Shown here in pieces: positions 26,770-34,866 of a DNA stretch of 64,000 bases. The position numbers and the translations under genes are program-made. Where the stretch lies: positions 5,810 to 69,809 of the forward strand of contig JBLIOE010000019.1 of NCBI GenBank assembly GCA_047639555.1, given 5' to 3'. Under the pieces are notes generated by a model. That model did no database searches. It saw nothing but the letters and a program-made list of their open reading frames with translations, and was not told where the DNA came from. This stretch comes from JAJRXC01 sp047639555. GTDB taxonomy: Bacteria; Actinomycetota; Acidimicrobiia; Acidimicrobiales; Aldehydirespiratoraceae. Position 1 is the stretch's first letter, and every line of letters starts with the position of its first letter.

Positions 26770-27845
26770 CCGACGCGAGCGTGAACGATCCATGGGCCGC
26801 CGTTGTCGGCCAGCCCGACGCTGCTCGTCGTCTCGCCCTCGCGTCGGACCAGCCGGTGCACGCCTACATGTTCGTGGGCCCGCGAGGAGCAGGGAAGCGG
26901 CAAGCAGCTGGCGTATTCGGCGGTGAGGTACTTGCGGCCGCGGACCCCGAAGGCGCCGACCGGCATCGCCGGCTCGCGGCCGGCCTGATCCATCCCGACA
27001 TCGTGATATTCGCCCCGAGTGGCAATGCGCTGCGCTTGGGTTCGTCGACCGATCCGGGTGAGATCCCGGCGATTATCAAAGAAGCCAGCCGGTCGCCCAC
27101 CGAAGGCACCCGCAAGATTGTTGTCGTCGACCAATTCCAGACCGCCGAAGCGGCGGCCTCTTCGGCGCTTCTGAAGCTGGTCGAGGAGCCTCCCGACAGC
27201 ACGATCTTTGTCCTGCTCGCGACCGACGTTCCGCCCCACCAGATTACGATCGAGTCGCGATGCACGCGGGTCGATTTCGCCGCCTTGTCCGCGGCCGACA
27301 TTGCCGCGGTTCTGGTGGACGAAGAGCTGGCCGACGCGGAACGCGCAGAAGTGGTAGCCGCGGCCGCCAACGGCGATCTGAGTCGAGCCCGAGTGCTGGT
27401 ACTCGACGATCGCCTCGCGGCCCGGCGTGATGCCTGGTGGTCCGTGCCTGATCGACTCGATGGCACCGGCGCGGCTGCGGCGGCGATGGTCGAAGAACTT
27501 CGAATGATGATTGACGATGCGGCGACGGCACGAGTGGCTCGCCACCGCGAAGAACTCGTCGTGCTCGAGGAGCGCGAGGAGCGGCTCGGCACCCGCGGAT
27601 CGGGCCGCCGCGAGATGGAAACACGCCACAAACGAGAACTACGCCAATACCGCACCGACGAAGTGCGCTTCGGTCTCGCCACGCTGGCCCGTCGCTATCG
27701 GGAGACAATCGCCTCCGGTGATCCACGACAAGGTCCACTCGACGCCGTCGATCGAATTCGCGACACCGCGGAAGCGCTGATCCGCAATCCGACTGAGACG
27801 CTGCTGCTACAGGCGCTCTTCGTTCGACTCCCGCCCCTCGGATGA
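26766..27845 (+). CDS. holB: DNA polymerase III delta-prime subunit
   Basis: A 359-residue clamp-loader subunit. The N-terminal AAA+ domain has FVGPRGAGKRQ (about 37-47), a P-loop with GKR instead of GKT/S. This fits delta-prime, which need not hydrolyse ATP. The zinc-binding Cys residues seen in some clamp loaders are absent. SSALLKLVEEPP is the characteristic sensor-region strand of delta-prime and gamma/tau. A charged coiled-coil-like stretch (about 260-300) precedes the C-terminal domain. ATG 26766 overlaps the tmk stop. Confidence 0.88.
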   Translation: MTDASVNDPWAAVVGQPDAARRLALASDQPVHAYMFVGPRGAGKRQAAGVFGGEVLAAADPEGADRHRRLAAGLIHPDIVIFAPSGNALRLGSSTDPGEIPAIIKEASRSPTEGTRKIVVVDQFQTAEAAASSALLKLVEEPPDSTIFVLLATDVPPHQITIESRCTRVDFAALSAADIAAVLVDEELADAERAEVVAAAANGDLSRARVLVLDDRLAARRDAWWSVPDRLDGTGAAAAAMVEELRMMIDDAATARVARHREELVVLEEREERLGTRGSGRREMETRHKRELRQYRTDEVRFGLATLARRYRETIASGDPRQGPLDAVDRIRDTAEALIRNPTETLLLQALFVRLPPLG

Positions 27846-27894
27846 CCCGATTCGGTGAGGATCGCGGGGCCGGTTTTGGTACCTTTCGAGTCCT

Positions 27895-27970
27895 GCCCGA
27901 GTAGCTCAGTTGGTAGAGCGACGCTCTCGTAAAGCGTAGGTCACGAGTTCAATTCTCGTCTCGGGCTCCA
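27895..27970 (+). tRNA. tRNA-Thr (anticodon CGU)
   Basis: A 76-base cloverleaf with encoded CCA. The acceptor is GCCCGAG/CTCGGGC, and the D arm is GCTC AGTTGGTAG AGC. The anticodon stem ACGCT/AGCGT encloses CTCGTAA, giving anticodon CGT, and the T arm is ACGAG TTCAATT CTCGT. It closely resembles the tRNA-Thr at 55497-55572 outside the anticodon arm. Confidence 0.95.
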
Positions 27971-27990
27971 CCCTCGCCCCTGGAGGTCCC

Positions 27991-28599
27991 GTGGCTGACC
28001 CGGCCACATTCGCTGAAGACGCGATGCCCCTGATGTCATCGCTCTACAGCGCGGGATTACGGATGACCCGTAATCCCGCTGATGCGGAAGATCTCGTGCA
28101 AGAGACCTACCTGAAAGCGTTCCGCGCCTACGAACGTTTTGAGACCGGCACGAACCTGAAGGCGTGGATGTATCGCATCCTCACCAACAGCTACATCAAC
28201 GACTACCGCAAGAAACAGCGGCGGCCCGACGAGCAAGACCTAGGCGACGTCGAGGACCTCTACCTTTATCGACGTATCGGCGGCCTCGAAGGTGCGGCGC
28301 TTGGTCGGAGTGCTGAAGATGAGCTCATGGATCTCTTCGGCGAAGCGGAAGTGAAAGACGCGCTCGAAGCTCTTCCCGAGCACTATCGGCTGCCGGTTTT
28401 GCTCGCCGATGTAGAGGGATTTGCCTACAAAGAGATCGCTGAGATTCTCGACGTTCCGATCGGCACTGTGATGAGTCGACTCCATCGTGGAAGAAAGCAG
28501 CTGCAAAAGCGGTTGTATAATTTTGCCGAAGAACGACGGCTCCTTCCCGACGATCCGGAGCCAGCCAACGTCGGTGCCGACATGAGTGAAGAGTCCTGA
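27991..28599 (+). CDS. ECF sigma factor, SigR/SigH type (redox stress)
   Basis: A 202-residue ECF sigma factor with region 2 (ADAEDLVQETYLKAFRAYER, LKAWMYRILTNSYINDYRK) and region 4 (LPEHYRLPVLLADVEGFAYK, GTVMSRLHRGRKQLQ). The sequence and the downstream zinc anti-sigma gene place it with SigR of Streptomyces and SigH of Mycobacterium, which respond to disulfide stress. It starts 21 bases after tRNA-Thr. Promoters matching this class occur at 28889 and 60345. Confidence 0.9.
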   Translation: MADPATFAEDAMPLMSSLYSAGLRMTRNPADAEDLVQETYLKAFRAYERFETGTNLKAWMYRILTNSYINDYRKKQRRPDEQDLGDVEDLYLYRRIGGLEGAALGRSAEDELMDLFGEAEVKDALEALPEHYRLPVLLADVEGFAYKEIAEILDVPIGTVMSRLHRGRKQLQKRLYNFAEERRLLPDDPEPANVGADMSEES

Positions 28600-28600
28600 G

Positions 28601-28867
28601 ATGACTGACGATCCCTGCGCCGATTTCGGATCCAACGAATGCCAGCAAGCGCTGGCCGAGCTCTACTCGTACCTCGATGGCGAGCTCACCGTGCAGCGCC
28701 ACACTGTGATCCGCACCCACATCGATCTCTGCTTGCCGTGTGGCGATCGCTACGTGTTCGAGACCGAGCTCCGTCAGGTTGTGTCGATGCGCTGCCAAGA
28801 CAGAGTCCCCGAGGCGCTGAGGAACCGCATCGCCGAGGCAATCCGCAACGAGATTCAAGGTCACTGA
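28601..28867 (+). CDS. Zinc-binding anti-sigma factor, RsrA-like
   Basis: An 88-residue protein with the ZAS motif HIDLCLPCG (His-x3-Cys-x2-Cys) and an upstream Cys in the first helix (SNECQQALAELYSYLDGEL). In RsrA these residues hold zinc until oxidation makes a disulfide that frees SigR. It starts one base after the sigma stop, as in sigR-rsrA operons. Confidence 0.88.
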   Translation: MTDDPCADFGSNECQQALAELYSYLDGELTVQRHTVIRTHIDLCLPCGDRYVFETELRQVVSMRCQDRVPEALRNRIAEAIRNEIQGH

Positions 28868-28888
28868 CGCGACATTTGTGTACTTAGC

Positions 28889-28915
28889 GGGAACGTTTTG
28901 CCCGCTTATGTCGTT
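28889..28915 (+). promoter_or_regulatory. SigR/SigH-type promoter
   Basis: GGGAAC (28889-28894), a 17-base spacer and CGTT (28912-28915) match the known SigR/SigH consensus (GGGAAT or GGGAAC, then CGTT) very well. It lies just downstream of the sigR-rsrA pair. The predicted transcription start is about 28922, three bases before ATG 28925, so the small ORF there may be translated without a leader. Confidence 0.65.
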
Positions 28916-28924
28916 CTCTCATAT

Positions 28925-29107
28925 ATGCGAGTCCAAGGTGAACGTTTTACGAGCATCGAACGGAACCTGCCGCGGTCAGCGATCGACCGGGTGTGTGGCG
29001 AGTTCGGCTGCATCACACAGCTGAGCGTCTACAACGAGCAAGAGTTCTGTTCGCTACACGCGGTCATGGTGGTGCCCCGAATGCGGGGCAAGGTGCTCGA
29101 CGACTAA
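28925..29107 (+). CDS. Small hypothetical protein behind a SigR-like promoter
   Basis: A 60-residue frame encoding a soluble protein with three cysteines (VCGEFGC and EFCSL) and basic segments (ERNLPRSAIDR, PRMRGKVLDD). I know no family. Codon usage looks coding. An upstream TTG at 28898 would extend it by nine residues but lies inside the promoter spacer, so ATG 28925 is preferred. It has no ribosome site, which fits a leaderless message. It may be co-transcribed with plsC. Confidence 0.5.
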   Translation: MRVQGERFTSIERNLPRSAIDRVCGEFGCITQLSVYNEQEFCSLHAVMVVPRMRGKVLDD

Positions 29108-29188
29108 CACCGCGACGGCCACCCAAACGAAACGAGGCGTTCACATCGTCGCCATTCGTGGGTCATACGTCTCCCGCATCGTCGCGGC

Positions 29189-29938
29189 ATGGAGACAGCG
29201 ACCGCAACAGAGGTGCAGACCAGGACAGTCGATTGGGACGATGAGGAGATCGGTCGCTGGTACTGGCGGGTCCGCCACGCGACCGCGCCGCTGCATCAGC
29301 ACTGGCTCAAGGTCGAAACAGTCGGCCTGGAGAACGTACCCGGTGATGGCGGAGTGATCTTCGCAGCGAACCACCTTTCGTTTCTCGACTCCGTGTTGTT
29401 GATGTACTCGACGCCTCGGCAAGTGACCTTCCTGGGCAAGATCGAGTACTTGTCTCGTCGTGCGACTCGCCGACTCTTCCCGGCGGCCGGGATGATCCCG
29501 GTCGACCGGACCGGGCGTGGTGTCGGTCGAAGTCTCGGGTTGGCCGTGGAGCGGCTCCGTTCGGGTGAAGTTGTCGGCATCTTCCCCGAGGGGACTCGAT
29601 CACGAGATGGCTCGCTCGGCGAAGGGCACGTCGGTGTCGCTCACCTCGCACTGAAGAGCGGTGCGCCAATCATCCCGGTCGGCATTCACGGGTCTAACGA
29701 TGCGCTGGCGCCCGGTTCGATGGTGCCGCGTCGGTCGCCAATCACTCTGCGTTTCGGCGCCCCGATCGACCTCGGCCGTTGGTCGGGTGCTCGCCCCACC
29801 GGTCAGGTGAAACGCGAGATCACAGACGAAGTTATGTCCTCGATCGCGGCGTTGTCCGGCCAAACCGTGCCAATGCTCGCGCCGGCGCCGAAACGAGAGT
29901 TCGTGGTCGAATCGTCGACGACGGCGCTACCCCTTTAG
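29189..29938 (+). CDS. plsC: 1-acyl-sn-glycerol-3-phosphate acyltransferase family protein
   Basis: A 249-residue PlsC-type acyltransferase. The catalytic NHLSFLD (HX4D) motif is near residue 52, followed by the glycerophosphate-binding FPEGTRSRDGSL and the proline-containing PIIPVGI motif. It would add the second acyl chain to lysophosphatidic acid at the membrane, though related proteins use other lipids. The last codons (TTALPL) and the stop lie in the first copy of a 28-base tandem repeat. The gene stands 81 bases after the small SigR-linked ORF. Confidence 0.88.
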   Translation: METATATEVQTRTVDWDDEEIGRWYWRVRHATAPLHQHWLKVETVGLENVPGDGGVIFAANHLSFLDSVLLMYSTPRQVTFLGKIEYLSRRATRRLFPAAGMIPVDRTGRGVGRSLGLAVERLRSGEVVGIFPEGTRSRDGSLGEGHVGVAHLALKSGAPIIPVGIHGSNDALAPGSMVPRRSPITLRFGAPIDLGRWSGARPTGQVKREITDEVMSSIAALSGQTVPMLAPAPKREFVVESSTTALPL

Positions 29939-30009
29939 GCCGTCGACGACGGCGCTACTCCTTTAGGCCGTCGACGACGGCGCTACTCCTTTAGGCCGTC
30001 GACGACGGC
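29913..30009. repeat. 28-base tandem repeat at the shared 3' ends of two convergent genes
   Basis: Three full copies of a 28-base unit (29913-29940, 29941-29968, 29969-29996) and a 13-base partial copy. The copies differ at one base. The plsC stop lies in copy 1 and the stop of the minus-strand CMD gene lies in copy 3. Each unit can encode the VVDGLK-type C-terminus of the CMD protein on the minus strand, so it looks like tandem duplication of that gene's end. Confidence 0.9.
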
Positions 30010-30624
30010 CATGGCATCGAGGACGCCACCCTCGGGTGCGGCGATCTCTACGATCGGATCGTCGACGTCATCAAATTCGAGCCGTAGTGCTCGACTCATC
30101 GTGGCATGCATGTCGTAGGTGCACGTGATGTAGGTGAGCTCCAAGATCTCCTCTTCGCTGAGATGCTCTCGGAGGGCATCGAAGACCGCGTCGGGGACCC
30201 GTCCACTCTGAAGCACGAGCGCGTCGGTGTAGGCGAGCACGGCCTTCTCGGCCGGTTCGAAACACTCGGCCACCGACCACGACGGAATTGCGGCGATCTT
30301 TTCCTCGCTGATGCCCTGCTCCCGGCTTGCCTTGCAGTGCTGCGAGAAGACGAACTGGCTGCCGCGGGCCCAGCCGGTACGGGTCTGCGCGAGCTCTCGT
30401 AGTTGCGGAGAAAGCAATCGCTTCGAGTCGCGGTAGAAGCCGAAACCGCTGACGATGTGATCGAACACGTCAGGCACCAGGGCGGTGACCGTCCACCAAT
30501 CGCCGGGTGTGCCCGTGGAGGTGCCCGGTTCAGCGACCGGGTCTCGGTCGTCGAACAACATTGTGTAGAGCGCTTGGGCGAGCTCGTGGGCATCGGCTTT
30601 GTTGACTTGACCGAGTCGGGGCAT
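29983..30624 (-). CDS. Carboxymuconolactone decarboxylase (CMD/AhpD-like) family protein
   Basis: A 213-residue all-helical protein of the CMD superfamily. The active-site-like segment is QFVFSQHCKASREQGI, with one Cys and CKAS instead of the AhpD CxxC, so the peroxidase-type redox pair is missing. The C-terminal helix YITCTYDMHATMSRAL is typical. Its start at 30624 overlaps the VOC stop (ATGA), making it the third gene of a coupled cassette. A longer open frame upstream overlaps the VOC gene and is not used. The substrate is unknown. Confidence 0.78.
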   Translation of the reverse strand: MPRLGQVNKADAHELAQALYTMLFDDRDPVAEPGTSTGTPGDWWTVTALVPDVFDHIVSGFGFYRDSKRLLSPQLRELAQTRTGWARGSQFVFSQHCKASREQGISEEKIAAIPSWSVAECFEPAEKAVLAYTDALVLQSGRVPDAVFDALREHLSEEEILELTYITCTYDMHATMSRALRLEFDDVDDPIVEIAAPEGGVLDAMAVVDGLKE

Positions 30625-31175
30625 CAGTTCTCTCCACTGAGGACGGTGGGGTCTTGGTCCGGTTGGTGCAGGACGATATAGGGGACTTCGGGGCTCGGCT
30701 CCGGGGCGATGGCGAACAGCAGCGCTTCGGCTTCGGCCCGATCGGTCTCGCTGAATGGTCGCGTCATGACAGCGAATTCGACCGCGATTCCGTCGGGGTC
30801 TTCGGTGTAGATCGAGTGGATCCATCCGTGATCGATCTCGAGCACGGCGAGGCCTCCATCGAGCCATCGCTGTTTCTTCTCCGCGATGTCGTCGAGGTCG
30901 TCGGCCTGGAACGCGATGTGGTTGGTGAGTGGATCGAGCCCCAGGTCGCGACAGATGTCGGTGGAGAACTCGCCGGCGCCCTTGTCGCTCGCGAGATCCC
31001 AGAAGGCGATCAGCTGGCCGTCGTTGTCGCCGGTCGAATAGAACGCGTGACGAGCGAAGCCATCGTCCTTCGGCACGATCTCCGTCTTCACGAGTTCGAA
31101 GCCCATCGAGTCGGTGTAAAAGCGATGGGTAGCCGCCATATCTTTGACGGCAATCGCCAGGTGGTTGATGCCCAT
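30624..31175 (-). CDS. Glyoxalase/VOC superfamily protein
   Basis: A 183-residue vicinal-oxygen-chelate protein with two beta-alpha-beta-beta-beta units. Metal-ligand candidates are His5 (MGINHLAIAV), His in LTNHIAFQADD and Glu in DPDGIAVEFAV, which matches ring-cleaving dioxygenases and glyoxalases. The C-terminal 35 residues are an extra tail. It overlaps the upstream gene by one base (TAATG) and the downstream CMD gene by four. It probably acts on an intermediate made or used by the isocitrate-lyase family neighbour. Confidence 0.82.
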   Translation of the reverse strand: MGINHLAIAVKDMAATHRFYTDSMGFELVKTEIVPKDDGFARHAFYSTGDNDGQLIAFWDLASDKGAGEFSTDICRDLGLDPLTNHIAFQADDLDDIAEKKQRWLDGGLAVLEIDHGWIHSIYTEDPDGIAVEFAVMTRPFSETDRAEAEALLFAIAPEPSPEVPYIVLHQPDQDPTVLSGEN

Positions 31176-32098
31176 TAGCGAGTCTCCTCTTCGGTCGCAC
31201 GACTTGGGTTGGTGCCGTAGAGCGTTGAGCGCTCCTCATACTCAGGCCAGCCGACGAGCGCTCGGGCATCGTCGAATGTCACGCGGGCGGCCGAGTCGGA
31301 TGTGCCGCTACGAAGCCCTTGGGCGGCCTGCTGCATCGCATTGATGCTGTGCAGCAGCATCGTGACCGGATACAACACGACGGAGTAGCCGAGGTCGGTG
31401 AGTGTGGCCTCGGTGAGCCAGGGCGTGCGGCCATCCTCCACGAGATTCGCCGTCTTCGCGCCGGGCACCTCGGTGCAATAACGAGCCATCTGTTCCTCAG
31501 ACTCTGGCGCCTCGAGGAACGTGATGTCGGCGCCTGCTTCGGCGAAGGCGACGGCGCGGGTGAGGGCTTCGTCGAAGCCGTCGGTGGCCACGGCGTCGGT
31601 GCGAGCCATCAACAAGATGTCGAGCCCATGTTCGTCTCGCACCGCGGCGGCCGCCCGAACTCGGGCGATGGCCTCGGCGCGGGGGACGACCTCCTTGCCG
31701 GACGTGTGACCGCAGCGCTTCGGCCACGCTTGATCCTCGATCATCACGCAGGCCGCGCCGGCACGGGCGTAGCCGAGCAACGATCGCTGGGCGTTCACCC
31801 CGTTGCCGTAGCCCGTATCGGCGTCGGCAATCAATGGGAGGGATGTGGCGGCGGCAACATCGGCCGTTTGGGCCACCATCTCGCCGTACGACATCAGGCC
31901 CACGTCGGGAAGGCCGAGCCGTCCCGCAGCGACCGAGAATCCGCCGAGGAAAGCGCACTCGAAGCCTGCCTCTTCCACAATTCGGACGGAGAGTGCGTCG
32001 TAGCAACCGGGTGCCGCAAGGACACCAGGCTCGGACAGACGTTGACGAAGCCGGGCGGCACCCGAAGTGGCAGCCGGAAAGAGCGTGCTTGACCCCAT
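31175..32098 (-). CDS. Isocitrate lyase/PEP mutase superfamily protein
   Basis: A 307-residue TIM-barrel lyase of the PEP mutase/2-methylisocitrate lyase type. The metal-binding segment is PLIADADTGYGN, and the signature KKCGH appears as KRCGH in QAWPKRCGHTSGKEVV. The catalytic loop is short like that of oxaloacetate decarboxylases, so it could cleave a C-C bond in a 2-hydroxy or 2-oxo dicarboxylate. It is the first gene of the coupled cassette. Assignment to one reaction is not possible from sequence alone. Confidence 0.82.
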   Translation of the reverse strand: MGSSTLFPAATSGAARLRQRLSEPGVLAAPGCYDALSVRIVEEAGFECAFLGGFSVAAGRLGLPDVGLMSYGEMVAQTADVAAATSLPLIADADTGYGNGVNAQRSLLGYARAGAACVMIEDQAWPKRCGHTSGKEVVPRAEAIARVRAAAAVRDEHGLDILLMARTDAVATDGFDEALTRAVAFAEAGADITFLEAPESEEQMARYCTEVPGAKTANLVEDGRTPWLTEATLTDLGYSVVLYPVTMLLHSINAMQQAAQGLRSGTSDSAARVTFDDARALVGWPEYEERSTLYGTNPSRATEEETR

Positions 32099-32208
32099 GA
32101 GCAGGACCCTAGGCGGTCATATGAGACGACGACTTCTTGCGGATTCGCAGTCACCCTTTCCTGACCCCGGCTGCGTTGAGTGGCCGCGGGGGTTCTACAC
32201 TCCTTCTC

Positions 32209-32334
32209 ATGACTGCAGTTGTTTGGCATTTCTGGATCGCTGTCCCGCTCGCGGCGGGCGTCTTGTTGATCGCAATCTTGCTGATCGCGGGCTACGTCGG
32301 CACCGTAAGCCGCGCCCGCTACCCGCGGGACTAA
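32209..32334 (+). CDS. Small single-span membrane protein
   Basis: A 41-residue frame starting at ATG 32209. It is almost entirely one hydrophobic helix (WIAVPLAAGVLLIAILLIAG) followed by a short basic tail, VSRARYPRD. It ends nine bases before the DUF2342 gene, and the AAGG overlapping its stop serves as that gene's ribosome site, so the two may form one unit. No function is known to me. The hydrophobic pattern and close spacing support it as real. Confidence 0.55.
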   Translation: MTAVVWHFWIAVPLAAGVLLIAILLIAGYVGTVSRARYPRD

Positions 32335-32343
32335 GGCAGATCC

Positions 32344-33417
32344 TTGGCCGCTGATCCTGTCGACTGGGACGTTGCCCGCACCGTTGCGCGCAAGGTTGCC
32401 GGCAAAGAGCCGTTCTCGCGACCGGAATTTCGTGACGGGCTCGAAGAGGATTTCGATCGGTACACCGCCATGGCGGAAGACTTGGTCGCCGCGGAAACCG
32501 GTCTGCGCTCACTGAGCGGCAACGCCCGTGGCCGCGTGACTGATCGCAATGGTTGGATCGACGCCAACCTCGCGTCGTTTCAGCGTCTGCTTCGTCCGAT
32601 CACCACGAAGTTGGGCGAGAAGCTCGAGGACGGCTCCGGCCCGAACCTGGGCGGCAAGATTGCCGGCGCCGAGCTGGGCATGATGCTTGGCTGGATGTCC
32701 ACCCGTGTCCTCGGCCAATACGATCTGCTCGTCATCGAAGACGAGAAGCCCGACGAACAAGACATCGTCTACTACGTGGCTCCCAACGTGCTGGCGCTCG
32801 AGCGCCGATACGCCTTCCCGCCGCAAGAATTCCGTCTGTGGCTCGCACTGCATGAGGTCACCCATCGCGCCCAGTTCACGGGTGTGCCTTGGATGCGGGA
32901 GCACTTCCTTGGTTTGGTGAACTCCACAATGGACTCGGTCGACCCCGACCCCCAACGTTTCATGGCGGCGATTCAGCGCATGATGGAGGCCCGTAAGCGG
33001 GGCGAAGACCCGATGGATCAGGGCGGGATGATGGCGCTTTTCGCCTCCGAGGAACAGCTCACCGTGATCAACGAAGTCGCCGGTCTGATGTCGCTGCTTG
33101 AGGGACACGGCGACGTCACCATGGACCGCGCCGGTAAGGGCCTGGTGCCCTCTCAAGAACGGTTCGCTCGCGTGCTGCGCCAACGCCGCCAGAACTCGAG
33201 CGGGTTCACCAAGGTCTTCCAGAAACTGGCGGGCCTGGAAGCAAAGATCAAGCAGTACGCCGAGGGTGAGCACTTCATTTCGGTGGTTGAAGACCATGGC
33301 GGCGCTGACCTTCTCGATCGCGCCTGGGCCGAACCGATCAACGTGCCTTCGATCGCGGAGATCCGCGAACCTGAGCTGTGGATCGCCCGCGTGGGCGCTC
33401 GCAACACCGCTGCCTGA
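32344..33417 (+). CDS. Zinc-dependent metalloprotease-like protein (DUF2342)
   Basis: A 357-residue protein of the DUF2342 family found across Actinobacteria, once called coenzyme F420 biosynthesis-associated. It has the zincin motif HEVTH in LWLALHEVTHRAQF and a downstream Glu in SLLEGHGDV that would be the third zinc ligand. No signal peptide is seen. TTG 32344 is chosen because AAGG lies just upstream and homology starts here. tilS follows directly, the same neighbour as in Mycobacterium (Rv3626c-Rv3625c). The proteolytic substrate is not known. Confidence 0.88.
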   Translation: MAADPVDWDVARTVARKVAGKEPFSRPEFRDGLEEDFDRYTAMAEDLVAAETGLRSLSGNARGRVTDRNGWIDANLASFQRLLRPITTKLGEKLEDGSGPNLGGKIAGAELGMMLGWMSTRVLGQYDLLVIEDEKPDEQDIVYYVAPNVLALERRYAFPPQEFRLWLALHEVTHRAQFTGVPWMREHFLGLVNSTMDSVDPDPQRFMAAIQRMMEARKRGEDPMDQGGMMALFASEEQLTVINEVAGLMSLLEGHGDVTMDRAGKGLVPSQERFARVLRQRRQNSSGFTKVFQKLAGLEAKIKQYAEGEHFISVVEDHGGADLLDRAWAEPINVPSIAEIREPELWIARVGARNTAA

Positions 33418-33418
33418 G

Positions 33419-34297
33419 ATGACCCCGGTCGAGCTACTCGACCGGTGCGACTTCCCCGCGACTGCGGGCCGACTGAATCTCGGTGTGAGTGGCGGCGCCG
33501 ACAGCATGGCGATGGCACTGCTCGCCCGAGCGGCCGGACGCGACATCGTGATGTGGCACGTCCACCATGGCCTTCGAGCGGAGGCCGACGATGATGCTGA
33601 ACTGGTCGCGAAAAAGGCGGCCGAATGGGGTGTCCCGTTCGAGCTCCGTCGGATCGATCTCGAGCCCGGCCCGGATCTCGAAGGGCGCGCCCGTGAGGCC
33701 CGGTATCGCGCTCTCCCGGCCGACGTCTGTGTCGGTCACACGGCCGACGACCGAGCCGAGACGGTCCTGCTGAACCTGCTGCGGGGGGCGGGGCTCGCTG
33801 GCGTTGCTGCCCGCCTCGATCGTGTTCATCGTCCGATTCGCCAGCTTCGCCGGGCCGACACGGTGGCGCTGTGCGCGGCCATGGAAATCATGGTCGTTGA
33901 CGACGCGATGAACCACGACGCTCGTTTTCGCCGGGTGATCGTGCGCGACCAGGTGCTCCCGCTCCTTGCGGAAGGTTTTGATCGAGATCCGGTACCACTT
34001 TTGAACCGCCACGCCGACCTCGTGGCCGATGCCCTGGAGGTTGTACAGGCGGCGGCGGCGGCGATCGACGCGACCGATGTGCACTCGCTGCGGACGGCGC
34101 CGCGAGCGGTGGCGACCGAAGCCATCCGCCAGTGGATCGCGGGAGATCTCGGATCGATCGACGGTGTCGACCTTGCGGCGATCGACCGGGTGTTGCTGGT
34201 GGTCGATGGCACCCATCTCGCGACGGAGTTGCCGGGTGGCCATCGGGTGGCGCGGACCGGTGGCGTTCTGCGCATCGAACCCGTCGTGCGGCAGTAA
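33419..34297 (+). CDS. tilS: tRNA(Ile)-lysidine synthetase
   Basis: A 292-residue N-type ATP pyrophosphatase that converts C34 of the CAU-anticodon tRNA-Ile to lysidine. The PP-loop is SGGADSM (24-30). HHGLRAEADDDAE and VGHTADDRAETVLLNLLRG are the conserved TilS segments. It is short and lacks the full C-terminal domains of E. coli TilS, as is common in Actinobacteria. ATG 33419 lies one base after the DUF2342 stop; the frame is open from 33098, but that part overlaps the other gene. Confidence 0.9.
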   Translation: MTPVELLDRCDFPATAGRLNLGVSGGADSMAMALLARAAGRDIVMWHVHHGLRAEADDDAELVAKKAAEWGVPFELRRIDLEPGPDLEGRAREARYRALPADVCVGHTADDRAETVLLNLLRGAGLAGVAARLDRVHRPIRQLRRADTVALCAAMEIMVVDDAMNHDARFRRVIVRDQVLPLLAEGFDRDPVPLLNRHADLVADALEVVQAAAAAIDATDVHSLRTAPRAVATEAIRQWIAGDLGSIDGVDLAAIDRVLLVVDGTHLATELPGGHRVARTGGVLRIEPVVRQ

Positions 34298-34307
34298 GGT
34301 CCGGCAA

Positions 34308-34841
34308 ATGGGCGTACCAAAAGGAACACTCGGCGCGACCGTGATCGCCGCCGACGAACTCGCGGCTCGGGTGAAAGAACTCGGCCGCCAGATCACCGAG
34401 GACTATGCCGACCGACAACCGCTGCTTGTGGGCGTTCTGAAGGGTGCGTTCATCTTCATGAGCGACCTGGGTCGATCCATCGGACGTCCGGTTGAGTTCG
34501 ATTTCATGGCGGTGTCGTCCTACGGCGACTCCACGAGCACCAGTGGTGTGGTTCGTATTGTGAAGGACCTCGAGACCGATATCCGCGGCCGCGATGTGAT
34601 CCTCGTCGAGGACATCGTCGATTCCGGTCTGACACTGCGTTACCTGCGACAGCTGCTCGAAGACCGTGAGCCCGCGAGCCTTGAAGTGTGTGCCCTGCTC
34701 GTGCGCGAGGGCGCCCGATCCGACGATGTGAAGTATGTCGGCTTCCCGATTCCGCCCGACTTTGTTGTCGGTTACGGCCTCGATGTCGCACAGCATTATC
34801 GAGAACTTGACTCGATCCGGGTCTTCGAACCCGGAGAATGA
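34308..34841 (+). CDS. hpt: Hypoxanthine phosphoribosyltransferase
   Basis: A 177-residue purine salvage enzyme joining hypoxanthine or guanine to PRPP. The PRPP loop is ILVEDIVDSGLTL, the N-terminal flexible-loop region is VGVLKGAFIFMSDL, and the C-terminal VGYGLDVAQHYREL is characteristic of HPRT. ATG 34308 follows tilS by ten bases, as in mycobacteria. The next gene here is folE; the ftsH that usually follows hpt in relatives is missing. Confidence 0.93.
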   Translation: MGVPKGTLGATVIAADELAARVKELGRQITEDYADRQPLLVGVLKGAFIFMSDLGRSIGRPVEFDFMAVSSYGDSTSTSGVVRIVKDLETDIRGRDVILVEDIVDSGLTLRYLRQLLEDREPASLEVCALLVREGARSDDVKYVGFPIPPDFVVGYGLDVAQHYRELDSIRVFEPGE

Positions 34842-34866
34842 GCCTCGGCTCGCTAGCTTTCGAGGC

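Noticed and set aside
30625..31269. Upstream continuation of the CMD reading frame, giving a 428-codon frame
   Set aside because: It overlaps the clearly conserved VOC gene in another frame, is Arg/Pro-rich, and the CMD homology begins at MPRLGQ with an ATGA overlap.
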